A stretch of DNA of 64,000 nucleotides from Streptomyces dengpaensis (GTDB lineage Bacteria; Actinomycetota; Actinomycetes; Streptomycetales; Streptomycetaceae). This document shows, piece after piece, positions 41,816 to 50,185 of the stretch (the first letter of the stretch is position 1; the number at the start of each line of letters is the position of its first letter). The DNA is taken from assembly GCF_002946835.1 (NCBI RefSeq), contig NZ_CP026652.1, positions 5,642,001 to 5,706,000 on the forward strand, written 5' to 3'. Below the pieces are notes generated by a model that worked only from the letters and a program-made list of their open reading frames with translations, was not told where the DNA came from and made no database searches. Both the position numbers and the translations under genes were made by a program.

Positions 41816-43234
41816 TCAGGCCGATCCTGCCCCCTGGGACGGTGCCGGGAACGGCACGACGGCCACTGTTACGTTGTCGTGGCCCCCGCCGTCCAGGGCG
41901 TGGCCGACAAGGACCTGGGCGCTGTGCAGAGGCCTGTCGGCGGCGTCGAGGGGCACGACCTCGGCCATCTCCTCGGCCGCCTCCGCGTAGTTCCACAGCC
42001 CGTCCGTGCACACCACCACTACACCCGGCCGGTCCGGCTTGAAGGAAGCGGTGTGCGGCTCCAGTTCGTACGCGTCCGCGCCGAGCCAGCCCGTGATGGC
42101 GTGGGCGCGCTCGTCGGCGTACGCCTCCGCCTCGTTCATCAGGCCCGCCGCGACCATCTGCGCGGCCCACGAGTCGTCCTCGGTGAGCCGGGCCGGCGGA
42201 GAACTCCGGTCGACGGGCACCCAGTAGGCGCGGCTGTCGCCGACCCAGCCGACGATCAGCAGGGCCGGGGTGACGACGGCGCCGACGAGGGTGCAGGCCG
42301 GCGCGTTCACGTGGGGCGCGTGCTCACCCTGCGCGGTGGACGCGTCGGCCAGCGCGTTGACGGCCTCCGAGGCCACGACGATCGCCTCGTGCATGGCCTG
42401 CTGCGGGTGCGTGCCGAGCGGCAGGGCCGCGAGGAGCTTCTCGTTGGCGGCGTGGGAGGCGGCGAGCGAGGCCTCGTCGGGGCGGGTCGCCGAGGAGACG
42501 CCGTCGCAGACGACCGCGACGACCGCGGGCGAGCCGTCGGGCAGCGCGGTCGAGGAGATCGCGAACGCGTCCTCGTTGCGGTGGTGGCGAAGGCCCCGGT
42601 CGCTGACCGCGGCGACCGCGCCCAGCTCCTGCTCCATGTGATCGCGCTCGCGCGGCTGCGCGTGCCCGCAGTTCTCGCAGTAGCCGTCGTGGTCGACATG
42701 GCCGGAACGGCAGGCGACGCACAGCTTGGTGCTCGGGGGCGTGCCGAGGTCGGCGGTGCGGGGATCGACGACAGGCGAGGGCTCCGCGGACGGCTCGGCG
42801 GCCGGGGGAGCCAGCGGGTACTCGTCGGGCTCCGAAGGCCGGTCGAACCGCACACCCGATGATGGCTGTACGCCGCCTGACGGGTGTACGTCCGGTGACT
42901 GCCCGCCCGACGGCCGCGCGTCCGCGGATTCCGTATCCGGGTGCGGGAGTTCGGAGCCGGCCGAGTCCTGGCCCTGGATGTCCGTGGCGCGGTGCACCGG
43001 CGGGGTCGTGTCGGAGCTGTCCGCCTCCGGCGCGAGGGGCCAGTCCACGGGCGCGACGGACGAAGGGGGCCGCGGCGAGCTGCCGTTCATGGTGATCGTG
43101 GGGTTGTCCGCCGGCGGTGCGGGCACCGCCGACAGGTCGTAGCCGCACGCACCGCAGAAACGGTCACCCGCCTCCAGCGGCTCCTCGCAACTGGGGCACC
43201 GCGAAAGGGCCGTCGGCTGGGGCATCTGGGACAT
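41816..43234 (-). CDS. PP2C-family serine/threonine phosphatase with zinc ribbons
   Basis: 472 residues from ATG 43234, next to the kinase stop at 43238. N-terminal zinc ribbon (CPSCEEPLEAGDRFCGACG), a disordered Pro/Ser/Asp linker of 110 residues, a second ribbon (CVACRSGHVDHDGYCENCG), then the PP2C domain. That domain shows VSDRGLRHHRNEDAF (metal-binding Asp), VVAVVCDGVSSATRPDEASLAASH, IVGWVGDSRAYWV, EDDSWAAQMVAAG, VVVVCTDGLWNYAEAAEEMA and GGHDNVTVAVV. All metal-coordinating Asp positions are present. It should reverse the phosphorylation made by the adjacent PknG-like kinase. Confidence 0.93.
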   Translation of the reverse strand: MSQMPQPTALSRCPSCEEPLEAGDRFCGACGYDLSAVPAPPADNPTITMNGSSPRPPSSVAPVDWPLAPEADSSDTTPPVHRATDIQGQDSAGSELPHPDTESADARPSGGQSPDVHPSGGVQPSSGVRFDRPSEPDEYPLAPPAAEPSAEPSPVVDPRTADLGTPPSTKLCVACRSGHVDHDGYCENCGHAQPRERDHMEQELGAVAAVSDRGLRHHRNEDAFAISSTALPDGSPAVVAVVCDGVSSATRPDEASLAASHAANEKLLAALPLGTHPQQAMHEAIVVASEAVNALADASTAQGEHAPHVNAPACTLVGAVVTPALLIVGWVGDSRAYWVPVDRSSPPARLTEDDSWAAQMVAAGLMNEAEAYADERAHAITGWLGADAYELEPHTASFKPDRPGVVVVCTDGLWNYAEAAEEMAEVVPLDAADRPLHSAQVLVGHALDGGGHDNVTVAVVPFPAPSQGAGSA

Positions 43235-43237
43235 CAA

Positions 43238-45901
43238 TCACACCCACGTCCGGGGGCGGTAACGGTTGGCACGTTCCACCAGGTCGATCCTCTCCTCGCC
43301 GCCCTGCGCGAGCCGGGCCAGCGTCCGGTACGAGCGCTCGAGGCCGAAGCGGAGGCCGCGCTCGTCCAGCTCGCTGCCGAGCAGCACACGTCCGCCGCCG
43401 GAGGCCGGAGCGGAAGCCTGGCTACCGGAGAGTACCCAGTCCAGGGCGCAGCCAAGGACTTCCGTCGACAACTGCTCGCGTCGGACCGCGTCCAGACCGT
43501 ACCCGTCGAGCGCCTCGACCTGTCCGGCCGCCGCGGTGAGATCGTCCAGGAACGGCGCGGCCGCCGCCTCCTGGGCCATCCGCTGCCGCAGCCGCGCCCG
43601 TACGGCCGCGACCCGCGCCGCCGTGTAGTGGATCGACGCCTCCGGTACGGATTCCAGCGTGCGTACGGCGCCACGGCGGTCGCCCGAGGCGAGCTGCACG
43701 CGGGCAAGGCCGAACGCCGAGCTGACATAGCTGGGGTCGGTCGTCCACACCAGGCGGTAGTACTCGGCGGCGTTGTCCAGCTGCCCGAGTACCTCCGCGC
43801 ACAGGCCGAGGGCGAGCTTCGGCGCGGGCTCGCCCGGGAACGCGTCGTAGATCGCGTCGAAGGACAGCGCCGCGATCTCGTACTCCCCGGTCGCCAGCGC
43901 CGCCACGCCCCGGTACCAGACCACCCGCCAGTCGTCGGGGTGGTCCGTCTCCAGGGCCTCGACAGCCCTGCTCGCGCTTGCCAGTTCGCCCATTTCCAGG
44001 CGGGCCCGCAGCTCGCGCAGCCGCAGCTCCAGCGAGCCGGTGGGCGCCGCGTGCAGCGCCGTGATCAGCTCGCCGGGCCCGGACGTCAGGAGCCCCGCGA
44101 GGAACCCGGCGTTGGGGTCGGTGGGGTCCACACGGGGGATGGGCAGCGCGAGCGCGGTGGCGGCGGCCTGAACGGGCTTGACCAGGCCACCGGGGACACC
44201 GGCGCCCACCGCGGTCATGGCTCCGCCGCCCGCACTCCCGGCTCCGCCGGCCACCGCGCTTACGGCTCCGTCGGCCAGAAAACCGGCGCCTCCGCCGCCC
44301 ACCGCAGCAGCGGCTCCGCCGCCCGGAAGCCCGGCGTGCCCCGCGCCTCCAGCGAGGGAAGAGCTGCGCGACCGCCGCCCCACGGGCATGACCCGCGCCC
44401 CCAGCCGCGACACATCCCCCTCAAGACGCCCGAACAACTCCGTGTCCATGACCTTGAGTTCGGGCCCGAACAGAGTCGACAGGGCCGGGCGCGCACGCCC
44501 GGTCTGGAGGGAGACGACCTCGCGCAGGACGCCGGTCAGCTGCTCGGACATCTCCTGCGCGGAGGCGAAGCGGCGGGCCGGGTCGGGGTCGGTGGCCCGC
44601 ACCAGCAGCCGGTAGAAGGACTCGTACTGCCGGAAGACCTCGATGTTGTCCGGGTCGGGCAGGGAGTCCACGAAGACGTTCGTGTAGCCCTGGAAGTCGA
44701 AGGTCAGCACGGCGAGCGTACGGGCGACCGTGTACAGGTCGGACGCGACCGACGGGCCGGCGTCCGCGACCTCCGGTGCCTGGTAGCCGACCGTGCCGTA
44801 GATGGCCGACTCGTCGTCGTCCATCCTGCGCACCGCGCCCATGTCGATCAGCTTGAGCTGGTCCTCGGTCTGGATCGCGTTGTCGACCTTGAAGTCGCAG
44901 TACAGCAGGTTGCGGCTGTGCAGGTGCCCGAGGGCCTCCAGGGCCTCGATGCCGTACGCGCAGGCCTGCTCCACCGGCAGCGGATCCCGCTTCCCGTCCG
45001 GCGTACGGCGGCCGTTGGCGATCTCCTTCAGCGACTTTCCGCCGACGTACTCCATCACGATGTACCCGTCCAGCGAACCCGTCCGCTGGTCGAGGTGCTC
45101 GACGAAGTTGTAGATCCGCACGATGTTGGCGTGCTCGATCTCGGCGAGGAAGCGCCGCTCGGAGATCGCCGCCGCCATCGCGTCCTGGTCGCCGGTGTCG
45201 AGGAGGCCCTTGAGGACCACCCAGCGGTCGGAGACCGCGCGGTCGACGGCGAGGTAGACCCAGCCGAGTCCGCCGTGCGCGAGACAGCCCACGACCTCGT
45301 ACTGGCCGTGCACGATGTCCCCCGCGTGCAGCTTCGGCACGAACGAGTACGGGTGACCGCACTTGGTGCAGAACCCCTCGGTGCGCCCGGCCTTCTCACC
45401 GCGCGAACGCCCCACCGGGGCACCGCAGTCGGAGCGCGAGCAGAACCGCTTGCGCTCGGGCACCTCCGGGTTCTCCAGGACCATCGCGCGCGGGTCGGGC
45501 CGCGGCACGTCCGGAACCTGGACCAGACCGGCACCGAGTCGGCCGCGTCCGGTGGAACCGGCGGCCGAACCCGAGCTGCGGACCGACACCGAGCGGCCCG
45601 TCGACGACCCCGGCAGCGAGCGCGACAGCCGCCCGGAGACCGAGCGCCGCGACTGCGAGGACCGCGACGACGTACGCGAACTGGCCCGCGAACTGCTGTG
45701 CGCACTGCTGCTGTTGGAGCCGCGCGAGCCCTTGCCGCCCGCCGTGATACCGGTCGGGGGCGAGCCCACCATGCCGTTCGCCGAGACGACCGGGGCCAGA
45801 CCGCACGTGTCGCAGTACAGCTCGCCGCCGCCCACGTCCTCGTACGACCCCGGGCAACCGGGCCGCTGGCACTTCTGCTGTCCCGCAGCTTGCTGACTCA
45901 C
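43238..45901 (-). CDS. PknG-like serine/threonine protein kinase with TPR region
   Basis: 887 residues from GTG 45901 (VSQQAAGQQKCQRPGCPG). Two N-terminal cysteine pairs (CQRPGCPG...YCDTCG and CSRSDCG...FCTKCGHPYSFVP) form a rubredoxin-like or zinc module around a Ser/Arg-rich linker. The kinase domain has CLAHGGLGWVYLAVD, invariant Lys in WVVLKGLLD, IVMEYVGGKSLKEI, the catalytic loop LLYCDFKVDNAI, LIDMGAVRRMDD (DMG for DFG) and GTVGYQAPEV. An Ala/Gly-rich linker leads to a TPR region (ALRELRARLEMGELASASRAVEAL onward). Layout and motifs match mycobacterial PknG, which senses amino acids via GlnX/GlnH; both partner types are encoded upstream. Confidence 0.93.
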   Translation of the reverse strand: MSQQAAGQQKCQRPGCPGSYEDVGGGELYCDTCGLAPVVSANGMVGSPPTGITAGGKGSRGSNSSSAHSSSRASSRTSSRSSQSRRSVSGRLSRSLPGSSTGRSVSVRSSGSAAGSTGRGRLGAGLVQVPDVPRPDPRAMVLENPEVPERKRFCSRSDCGAPVGRSRGEKAGRTEGFCTKCGHPYSFVPKLHAGDIVHGQYEVVGCLAHGGLGWVYLAVDRAVSDRWVVLKGLLDTGDQDAMAAAISERRFLAEIEHANIVRIYNFVEHLDQRTGSLDGYIVMEYVGGKSLKEIANGRRTPDGKRDPLPVEQACAYGIEALEALGHLHSRNLLYCDFKVDNAIQTEDQLKLIDMGAVRRMDDDESAIYGTVGYQAPEVADAGPSVASDLYTVARTLAVLTFDFQGYTNVFVDSLPDPDNIEVFRQYESFYRLLVRATDPDPARRFASAQEMSEQLTGVLREVVSLQTGRARPALSTLFGPELKVMDTELFGRLEGDVSRLGARVMPVGRRSRSSSLAGGAGHAGLPGGGAAAAVGGGGAGFLADGAVSAVAGGAGSAGGGAMTAVGAGVPGGLVKPVQAAATALALPIPRVDPTDPNAGFLAGLLTSGPGELITALHAAPTGSLELRLRELRARLEMGELASASRAVEALETDHPDDWRVVWYRGVAALATGEYEIAALSFDAIYDAFPGEPAPKLALGLCAEVLGQLDNAAEYYRLVWTTDPSYVSSAFGLARVQLASGDRRGAVRTLESVPEASIHYTAARVAAVRARLRQRMAQEAAAAPFLDDLTAAAGQVEALDGYGLDAVRREQLSTEVLGCALDWVLSGSQASAPASGGGRVLLGSELDERGLRFGLERSYRTLARLAQGGEERIDLVERANRYRPRTWV

Positions 45902-45920
45902 GCTGCATCACCTTTAACGC

Positions 45921-47258
45921 TCACGCGTTGGGCCCCCTCCGGTCGTGTACTTCATCCGGCCCGCGGCCCTGCTGGGGCACGCGCGGGGTCAACAGGTCGG
46001 CGGCCGCCCGCTGGTAGCGCAGCACCGCCTCCTCCGCGACGCGCAGATCGCAGGGCGCGCTCCACAGCATGCGGCGCGCCGCGTCGTAGCGCTCGACGAG
46101 GAGCGGGTCCTCTGCGAGGCCGTGCCGGGCGACCTTCGCCTTGTACGCGTCGAGGCGGCCGCGCAGCTCCGCGCGGACCGCCAGCGGCGCGGTGACCGCG
46201 GTCAACGACTCGCGGGCGCGCAGGAGTTCGTCCTCCGCCTTCTCCTCCAGGGACTCCAGGAGCGGGGAGAGACGATGCCACTGGGCGTGTCTGCGGTACT
46301 CGGCGGCCGTCGCCAGCTGCTCCTGCAGCGCGGTCGGCGGACCGCTGACCGCCGGCACCTCCGACGCGGCGATCTTCGCGAGCACCTCGCCGCGGGCGCT
46401 CCTCGCCTCGGCGAGCGTGCGGTCCGCGCGGCTGAGTACGTCCCGCAGCTTCACCAGCCGCGCCTCCGCGTCCTGCCGGACCGTGAGCACCGCGTCGATC
46501 TCCCGGCGCACCTCCTCCAGGGCGCGCGCCTCACGGTCGTACGTCGTCGTGTCCGGGCGTCCGCCGCCGGGCGCCGAACTGCCCTGTGCGGGAACCCAGA
46601 AGTCGAGCGGGTCGGAGACGACCCGCTCGCGCAGCGTGGTCAGCGTCCGCGTGATCCGCTCCAGGTCGTCGCCCGCCGGGTGCTCGCCGGGGCGTACGCC
46701 CACGGAGTGTGCGAGCCGGCGGGTCCGCTGGAGCTCCGCGGCCAGTAAATCGATCCGGGCGGGCAGCGCGGACCACACGGCGTCCGCGGCGACGACCATG
46801 TCCAGCGAGGAGGCGTACAGCTCGTTCATCCGCTCGACCAGGGCCGTCAGCGAGAAGCGCTCGCTGAGCCTGCCGCTGCCGGCGAGCGTCGGCGCGTTCG
46901 CCGTGGCCGTGGCGCTGCCCGCGACCGTGACGCTCTCGCCGCGCAGCAGCTCGGTCAGCTCGGTCAGATCGTCACGGCTGGACCAGCGCCTGCGGGAACG
47001 GATCTCGCGCGCGGAGCGCAGCGCGTCCGTGTACGCGTCGAAGTACGCCCACAGCAGGGTGATCGACGCCTCCGCGGACGTCCAGCGCTCCTTGGTCGTG
47101 CCGGTGAGCTCGGCGCCCTCCAGGAGTCTGCGGCCCGCGTGGTCCTGCAGGGCGAGGAGCGAGGTCTCGATCGCCTCGTGCTCCGCGCCGAGCCGCGCCA
47201 GCGCACGGTCCACCTCGTCCCGGTCCATCACCGGCCCGGGGGGTCCCGTGACGCCCAT
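45921..47258 (-). CDS. Coiled-coil/helical hypothetical protein of the PknG operon
   Basis: 445 residues from ATG 47258, with AGAGGTGAT upstream. It is almost wholly helical, with heptad-like stretches such as REARALEEVRREIDAVLTVRQDAEARLVKLRDVLSRADRTLAEARSARGEVLAKI and LLESLEEKAEDELLRARESLTAV. It has no membrane helix or known catalytic motif. It lies between the GlnH-like and PknG-like genes, 19 bases before the latter, in the position of an adaptor. I do not know an experimentally described homologue. Confidence 0.75.
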   Translation of the reverse strand: MGVTGPPGPVMDRDEVDRALARLGAEHEAIETSLLALQDHAGRRLLEGAELTGTTKERWTSAEASITLLWAYFDAYTDALRSAREIRSRRRWSSRDDLTELTELLRGESVTVAGSATATANAPTLAGSGRLSERFSLTALVERMNELYASSLDMVVAADAVWSALPARIDLLAAELQRTRRLAHSVGVRPGEHPAGDDLERITRTLTTLRERVVSDPLDFWVPAQGSSAPGGGRPDTTTYDREARALEEVRREIDAVLTVRQDAEARLVKLRDVLSRADRTLAEARSARGEVLAKIAASEVPAVSGPPTALQEQLATAAEYRRHAQWHRLSPLLESLEEKAEDELLRARESLTAVTAPLAVRAELRGRLDAYKAKVARHGLAEDPLLVERYDAARRMLWSAPCDLRVAEEAVLRYQRAAADLLTPRVPQQGRGPDEVHDRRGPNA

Positions 47259-47336
47259 CGATCACCTCTCGCTCTCTGTCGTTCCCTGTGCGCGTGTCCG
47301 GTGCGCCCGGGTAACTCTCCAGTCGTATCGGGTCGG

Positions 47337-48353
47337 TTACTTGTACTTCGCCGCAGGCGGGTTCGCCGACTCGGAGTCCGCGCCCAGGGTCGGGGACAGC
47401 CACTTGTCGTACGACGCGCGCCAGCCGTTCCTGCGGTAGTCCACGAGGACCTGGTTGACCCGGCGTACCAGATCGTCGGCGTCCTTCTTCATCGCCACCC
47501 CGTAATACTCGGTCGTGAAGCGGTCGCCCTTGAGCTCCACCGTCGGATCCTGCGCGGCCTGGCTCGCGGCGAGCGCGCCGTCGGTCACGACGGCGTCGAC
47601 CTCACCGAGCTGCAGCCGCACCAGACAGTCGAGCTGATTGGGCACGGTGGTGGATATGTCGGCGCTGGAGACGAGCTTGCCGCCGTCCTTGTCCGCCTTC
47701 AGCTTGTCGTACGCGGTGGAGCCCGTCGCCGAGCAGATCCTTTTCTCCGCCAGCGACTTGTCGTACCCCGTGATGTCCGAGGTCTTCGGGGCCAGGACCT
47801 GCTGGCCCGTCAGGAAGTACGGCGCGGAGAAGGCGACGTCCTTGAGGCGGGCGCAGTTGATCGTCATCGAGCGGACCACCATGTCGACCCGGTCGTTCTT
47901 GATCGCCGGGATGCGCTGGATGGTGGGGATGGCCCGGAACCGGACCGCGTTCGGGTCGCCGAGGATCTCTCTCGCGATCTCGCGCGCGAGATCGATGTCG
48001 AAGCCCTCCAGGTCGCTGCTCTTCCTCGTGCTGTTCGGATCGCGGTAGCCCCAGCGGTAGCTGTTCTGGTCGACGCCGACCCGCAGATAGCCGCGCTTCT
48101 TGATGGCCGCGATCGTCTCGCCGCTCTCGTCACGAGACGGGGAGAGGCTCTGGTCCTGCGGATCCGTGCAGGTGTCGTCCGCGGCCTGGGTGACCTGGGC
48201 CACTCCCTTGCCGCCGATTCCCGTGCTGCCGTCCCCGCCCGTGTTGCTCAGCGGCAGCAGCAGTGCGAAGACCACGGCGAGGGCGCAGGCGACGGCCATC
48301 GCGCCCACGCCGCCCCAGCCCTTCAGGCTCGCCCTCAGGCGTCGTGCCGTCAT
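47337..48353 (-). CDS. glnH: GlnH-like extracellular solute-binding protein
   Basis: 338 residues from ATG 48353. A single N-terminal membrane anchor (GVGAMAVACALAVVFALLLPL) precedes a family-3 binding-protein fold: IKKRGYLRVGVDQNSYRWGYRD, LEGFDIDLAREIAREILGD, IQRIPAIKNDRVDMVVRSMTINCARLKDVAFSAPYFLTGQQVL, LQLGEVDAVVTDGALAASQAAQ. There is no lipobox, so it is held by the uncleaved helix. In mycobacteria GlnH binds Asp/Glu/Asn-type ligands and signals through GlnX to PknG. The same gene set and order here support the same role. Confidence 0.88.
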   Translation of the reverse strand: MTARRLRASLKGWGGVGAMAVACALAVVFALLLPLSNTGGDGSTGIGGKGVAQVTQAADDTCTDPQDQSLSPSRDESGETIAAIKKRGYLRVGVDQNSYRWGYRDPNSTRKSSDLEGFDIDLAREIAREILGDPNAVRFRAIPTIQRIPAIKNDRVDMVVRSMTINCARLKDVAFSAPYFLTGQQVLAPKTSDITGYDKSLAEKRICSATGSTAYDKLKADKDGGKLVSSADISTTVPNQLDCLVRLQLGEVDAVVTDGALAASQAAQDPTVELKGDRFTTEYYGVAMKKDADDLVRRVNQVLVDYRRNGWRASYDKWLSPTLGADSESANPPAAKYK

Positions 48354-48366
48354 CGCCGCTCCCCTC

Positions 48367-49848
48367 TCACCGGTACTCCGAAAGCCTGCGCCCGATGCCG
48401 AGCAACGCGCCCGACGCGGCCAGCACCGCGAGGACGGCCGCGCCCAGCGGGAGGCCGGTCATCGCGTCCCGGCCGTCGCCCGCCGCCTGCTTGAACTCGC
48501 TCTCCTCGTGGGTGAGCGCGAGCGCCAGATTCTTGTCGACGCCGTCGAAGCACTCGCCGGTCGGCTTGTCGCTCCTGGAGCCGATCACCTTGTCCAGAGC
48601 GCCCTGGTAGTCGCCCGCGTCGTCGGCCGCGCGGGCCTCGTTGTGGCGGGACTTCCAGACCTTCATGTTGCCGGTGGCGGCCTGCACGGGGTTCTCGCCG
48701 ACCTTGTCGTCGGCGAGGTCGGCGGCCAGGGCCAGGCCCTTGGTGAGCGTCTTCATGTCCTGCTGGAAGTCGTAGTCGAAGGCGTCGACAGTCGTCGTGC
48801 CGTCGGCCAGCGTCCTGGTCTCGGCGCCTCGGCTGACCAGCGTCAGGTTCTCGTTGCCCCGCGCGTTCAGTGAGGCGATCCGGGCGTCGTGCAGCACGTT
48901 CAGCGAGCGGACGCCGTGGTCGTACGACTCGTTCAGCCCCGCGCGCGCGACGCTGTGCCCGACGACGAGCCACAGCAGGACGACCGCGGAGGCGGCGCTG
49001 GCGGCGACCATGCCCTGGTTCAACACCCGGTTCGTGCGCCGGTAGTTACGGCGCTGGGCCCATACCAGTCCGCCCAGCGCCAGCACGCCGAGGCCGATGG
49101 CGGCCCACGGGTAGGGCTTCGCGTCGGCGTAGTCGGCGCTCAGCCGCTGGTTCTCCCGCTCGTAGAGATCCTGGGCCGCCGGGAGCATCTCCTTCTGCAT
49201 CTTCTCGTTCGCGTACCGCAGATAGGCGCCGCCGAGCGGGTAGCCCTGCCGGTTGTTGGCGCGGGCCCGCTCGATCAGGCCCTTGTACTCGGGCAGCAGC
49301 CTGTTCAGCTTGGAGATGGTCTCCGCCGAGGGGGAGCCAGGTTCCGAGCTGTTGGCGGCGGTGATCAGCTTCTCGGCGGCGGTCTTGATGTCCTTCTCGT
49401 ACCGGTCGCGGGAGACCTTCGTCTCCTGGCCGCCCGCCAGGAAGGCGCTGGACGCCGCCGTGTTCGCGTCCGCGAGGGAGCGGTAGATGTCGGCCGCGCT
49501 CGCGCTCAGCGGCTGGCTGCTGTGCAGCACGTCGTCCGCGGCGGCCGAACGCTCCGTCATCTGCCAGGCGGTGACGGCGCCGAACGCGACGACCAGGAGG
49601 GCGAGGACGGCGCCGATGATGCGGAGCCGGCCCGGTTCCGTCGTCGCCGCGGCGCGCAGGCGGTCGACGCCCTCCGCCCACGCCGTACGCCGTTCGGGCG
49701 TCGCCGGATCGGTCTGCGGCGCGGTGAACTGGCCGTGTGGCGCGGTGGGTTGGGCCTGCGGCGGTACGCCCGGAAAAGTGGGCGTACGTGTGGGCGCGGG
49801 CGTGGGCTGCCCCGGTGGCGCCGCGCTGCCGTTCGGCGGGTGTGTCAC
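48367..49848 (-). CDS. glnX: GlnX-like transmembrane sensor
   Basis: 493 residues from GTG 49848, with GGGAGG upstream. A 55-residue Pro-rich cytosolic tail is followed by four membrane helices: IIGAVLALLVVAFGAVTAW, AAIGLGVLALGGLVWA, AASAASAVVLLWLVVG and LPLGAAVLAVLAASGALLGIG. The two external regions between helices are helical (DIYRSLADANTAASSAFLAGGQETKVSRDRYEKDIKTAAEKL; VRSLNVLHDARIASLNARG), like four-helix sensor domains. It matches mycobacterial GlnX in topology and in lying next to glnH. It is the first gene of the seven-gene operon. Confidence 0.82.
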   Translation of the reverse strand: MTHPPNGSAAPPGQPTPAPTRTPTFPGVPPQAQPTAPHGQFTAPQTDPATPERRTAWAEGVDRLRAAATTEPGRLRIIGAVLALLVVAFGAVTAWQMTERSAAADDVLHSSQPLSASAADIYRSLADANTAASSAFLAGGQETKVSRDRYEKDIKTAAEKLITAANSSEPGSPSAETISKLNRLLPEYKGLIERARANNRQGYPLGGAYLRYANEKMQKEMLPAAQDLYERENQRLSADYADAKPYPWAAIGLGVLALGGLVWAQRRNYRRTNRVLNQGMVAASAASAVVLLWLVVGHSVARAGLNESYDHGVRSLNVLHDARIASLNARGNENLTLVSRGAETRTLADGTTTVDAFDYDFQQDMKTLTKGLALAADLADDKVGENPVQAATGNMKVWKSRHNEARAADDAGDYQGALDKVIGSRSDKPTGECFDGVDKNLALALTHEESEFKQAAGDGRDAMTGLPLGAAVLAVLAASGALLGIGRRLSEYR

Positions 49849-50080
49849 TTGACCTCCCCCATGGTCATTCGCTCTTGCTCACCTTCGCCCGTGCTCGGGT
49901 AGCACGCACAAGGCTGCACGGCCGCAAGTATCGCCGCCGGGACTGACATCCGCACAGGCCTTGCCTGGATCTTGTTCGGATCACAGCGCAGCACGAAGCT
50001 CCCCGCACCACCCCCCTGCCCATGAACACGCGTTCCGAACGCGTTCGGTTCCCGGCCTACGCGGGTACGGGCCAGGCTTC
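49849..50080. other. Upstream region of the glnX operon, no gene
   Basis: No supported coding sequence. It should contain the promoter of the seven-gene signalling operon, but no clear -10/-35 pair is visible. Confidence 0.35.
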
Positions 50081-50185
50081 TTTCGCCTCCGCCCCTTCCC
50101 GTCCCGTACCTGGGGGCTGCCGCACCCAGACCCCCGCTTATCGCGCTTCGCGCTCGTCCTCAAACGCCGGACGGGCTGAAATCGG
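50081..50185 (-). repeat. Dispersed Streptomyces intergenic repeat
   Basis: Read on the minus strand this gives TTCAGCCCGTCCGGCGTTTG, then AGGACGAGCGCG, GCGGGGGTCTGGG and GGCAGCCCCCAGG. I recognise it as a sequence family that recurs many times between genes in Streptomyces chromosomes. Here it overlaps the end of helR and provides its last codons and stop. Confidence 0.7.

Noticed and set aside
39791..46195. Two plus-strand frames of more than 1000 codons (39791-42862 and 42941-46195)
   Set aside because: Both lie antisense to the FHA/VWA/PP2C/kinase operon, whose minus-strand products show complete domains. The plus-strand translations are Arg/Gly/Pro-rich noise.
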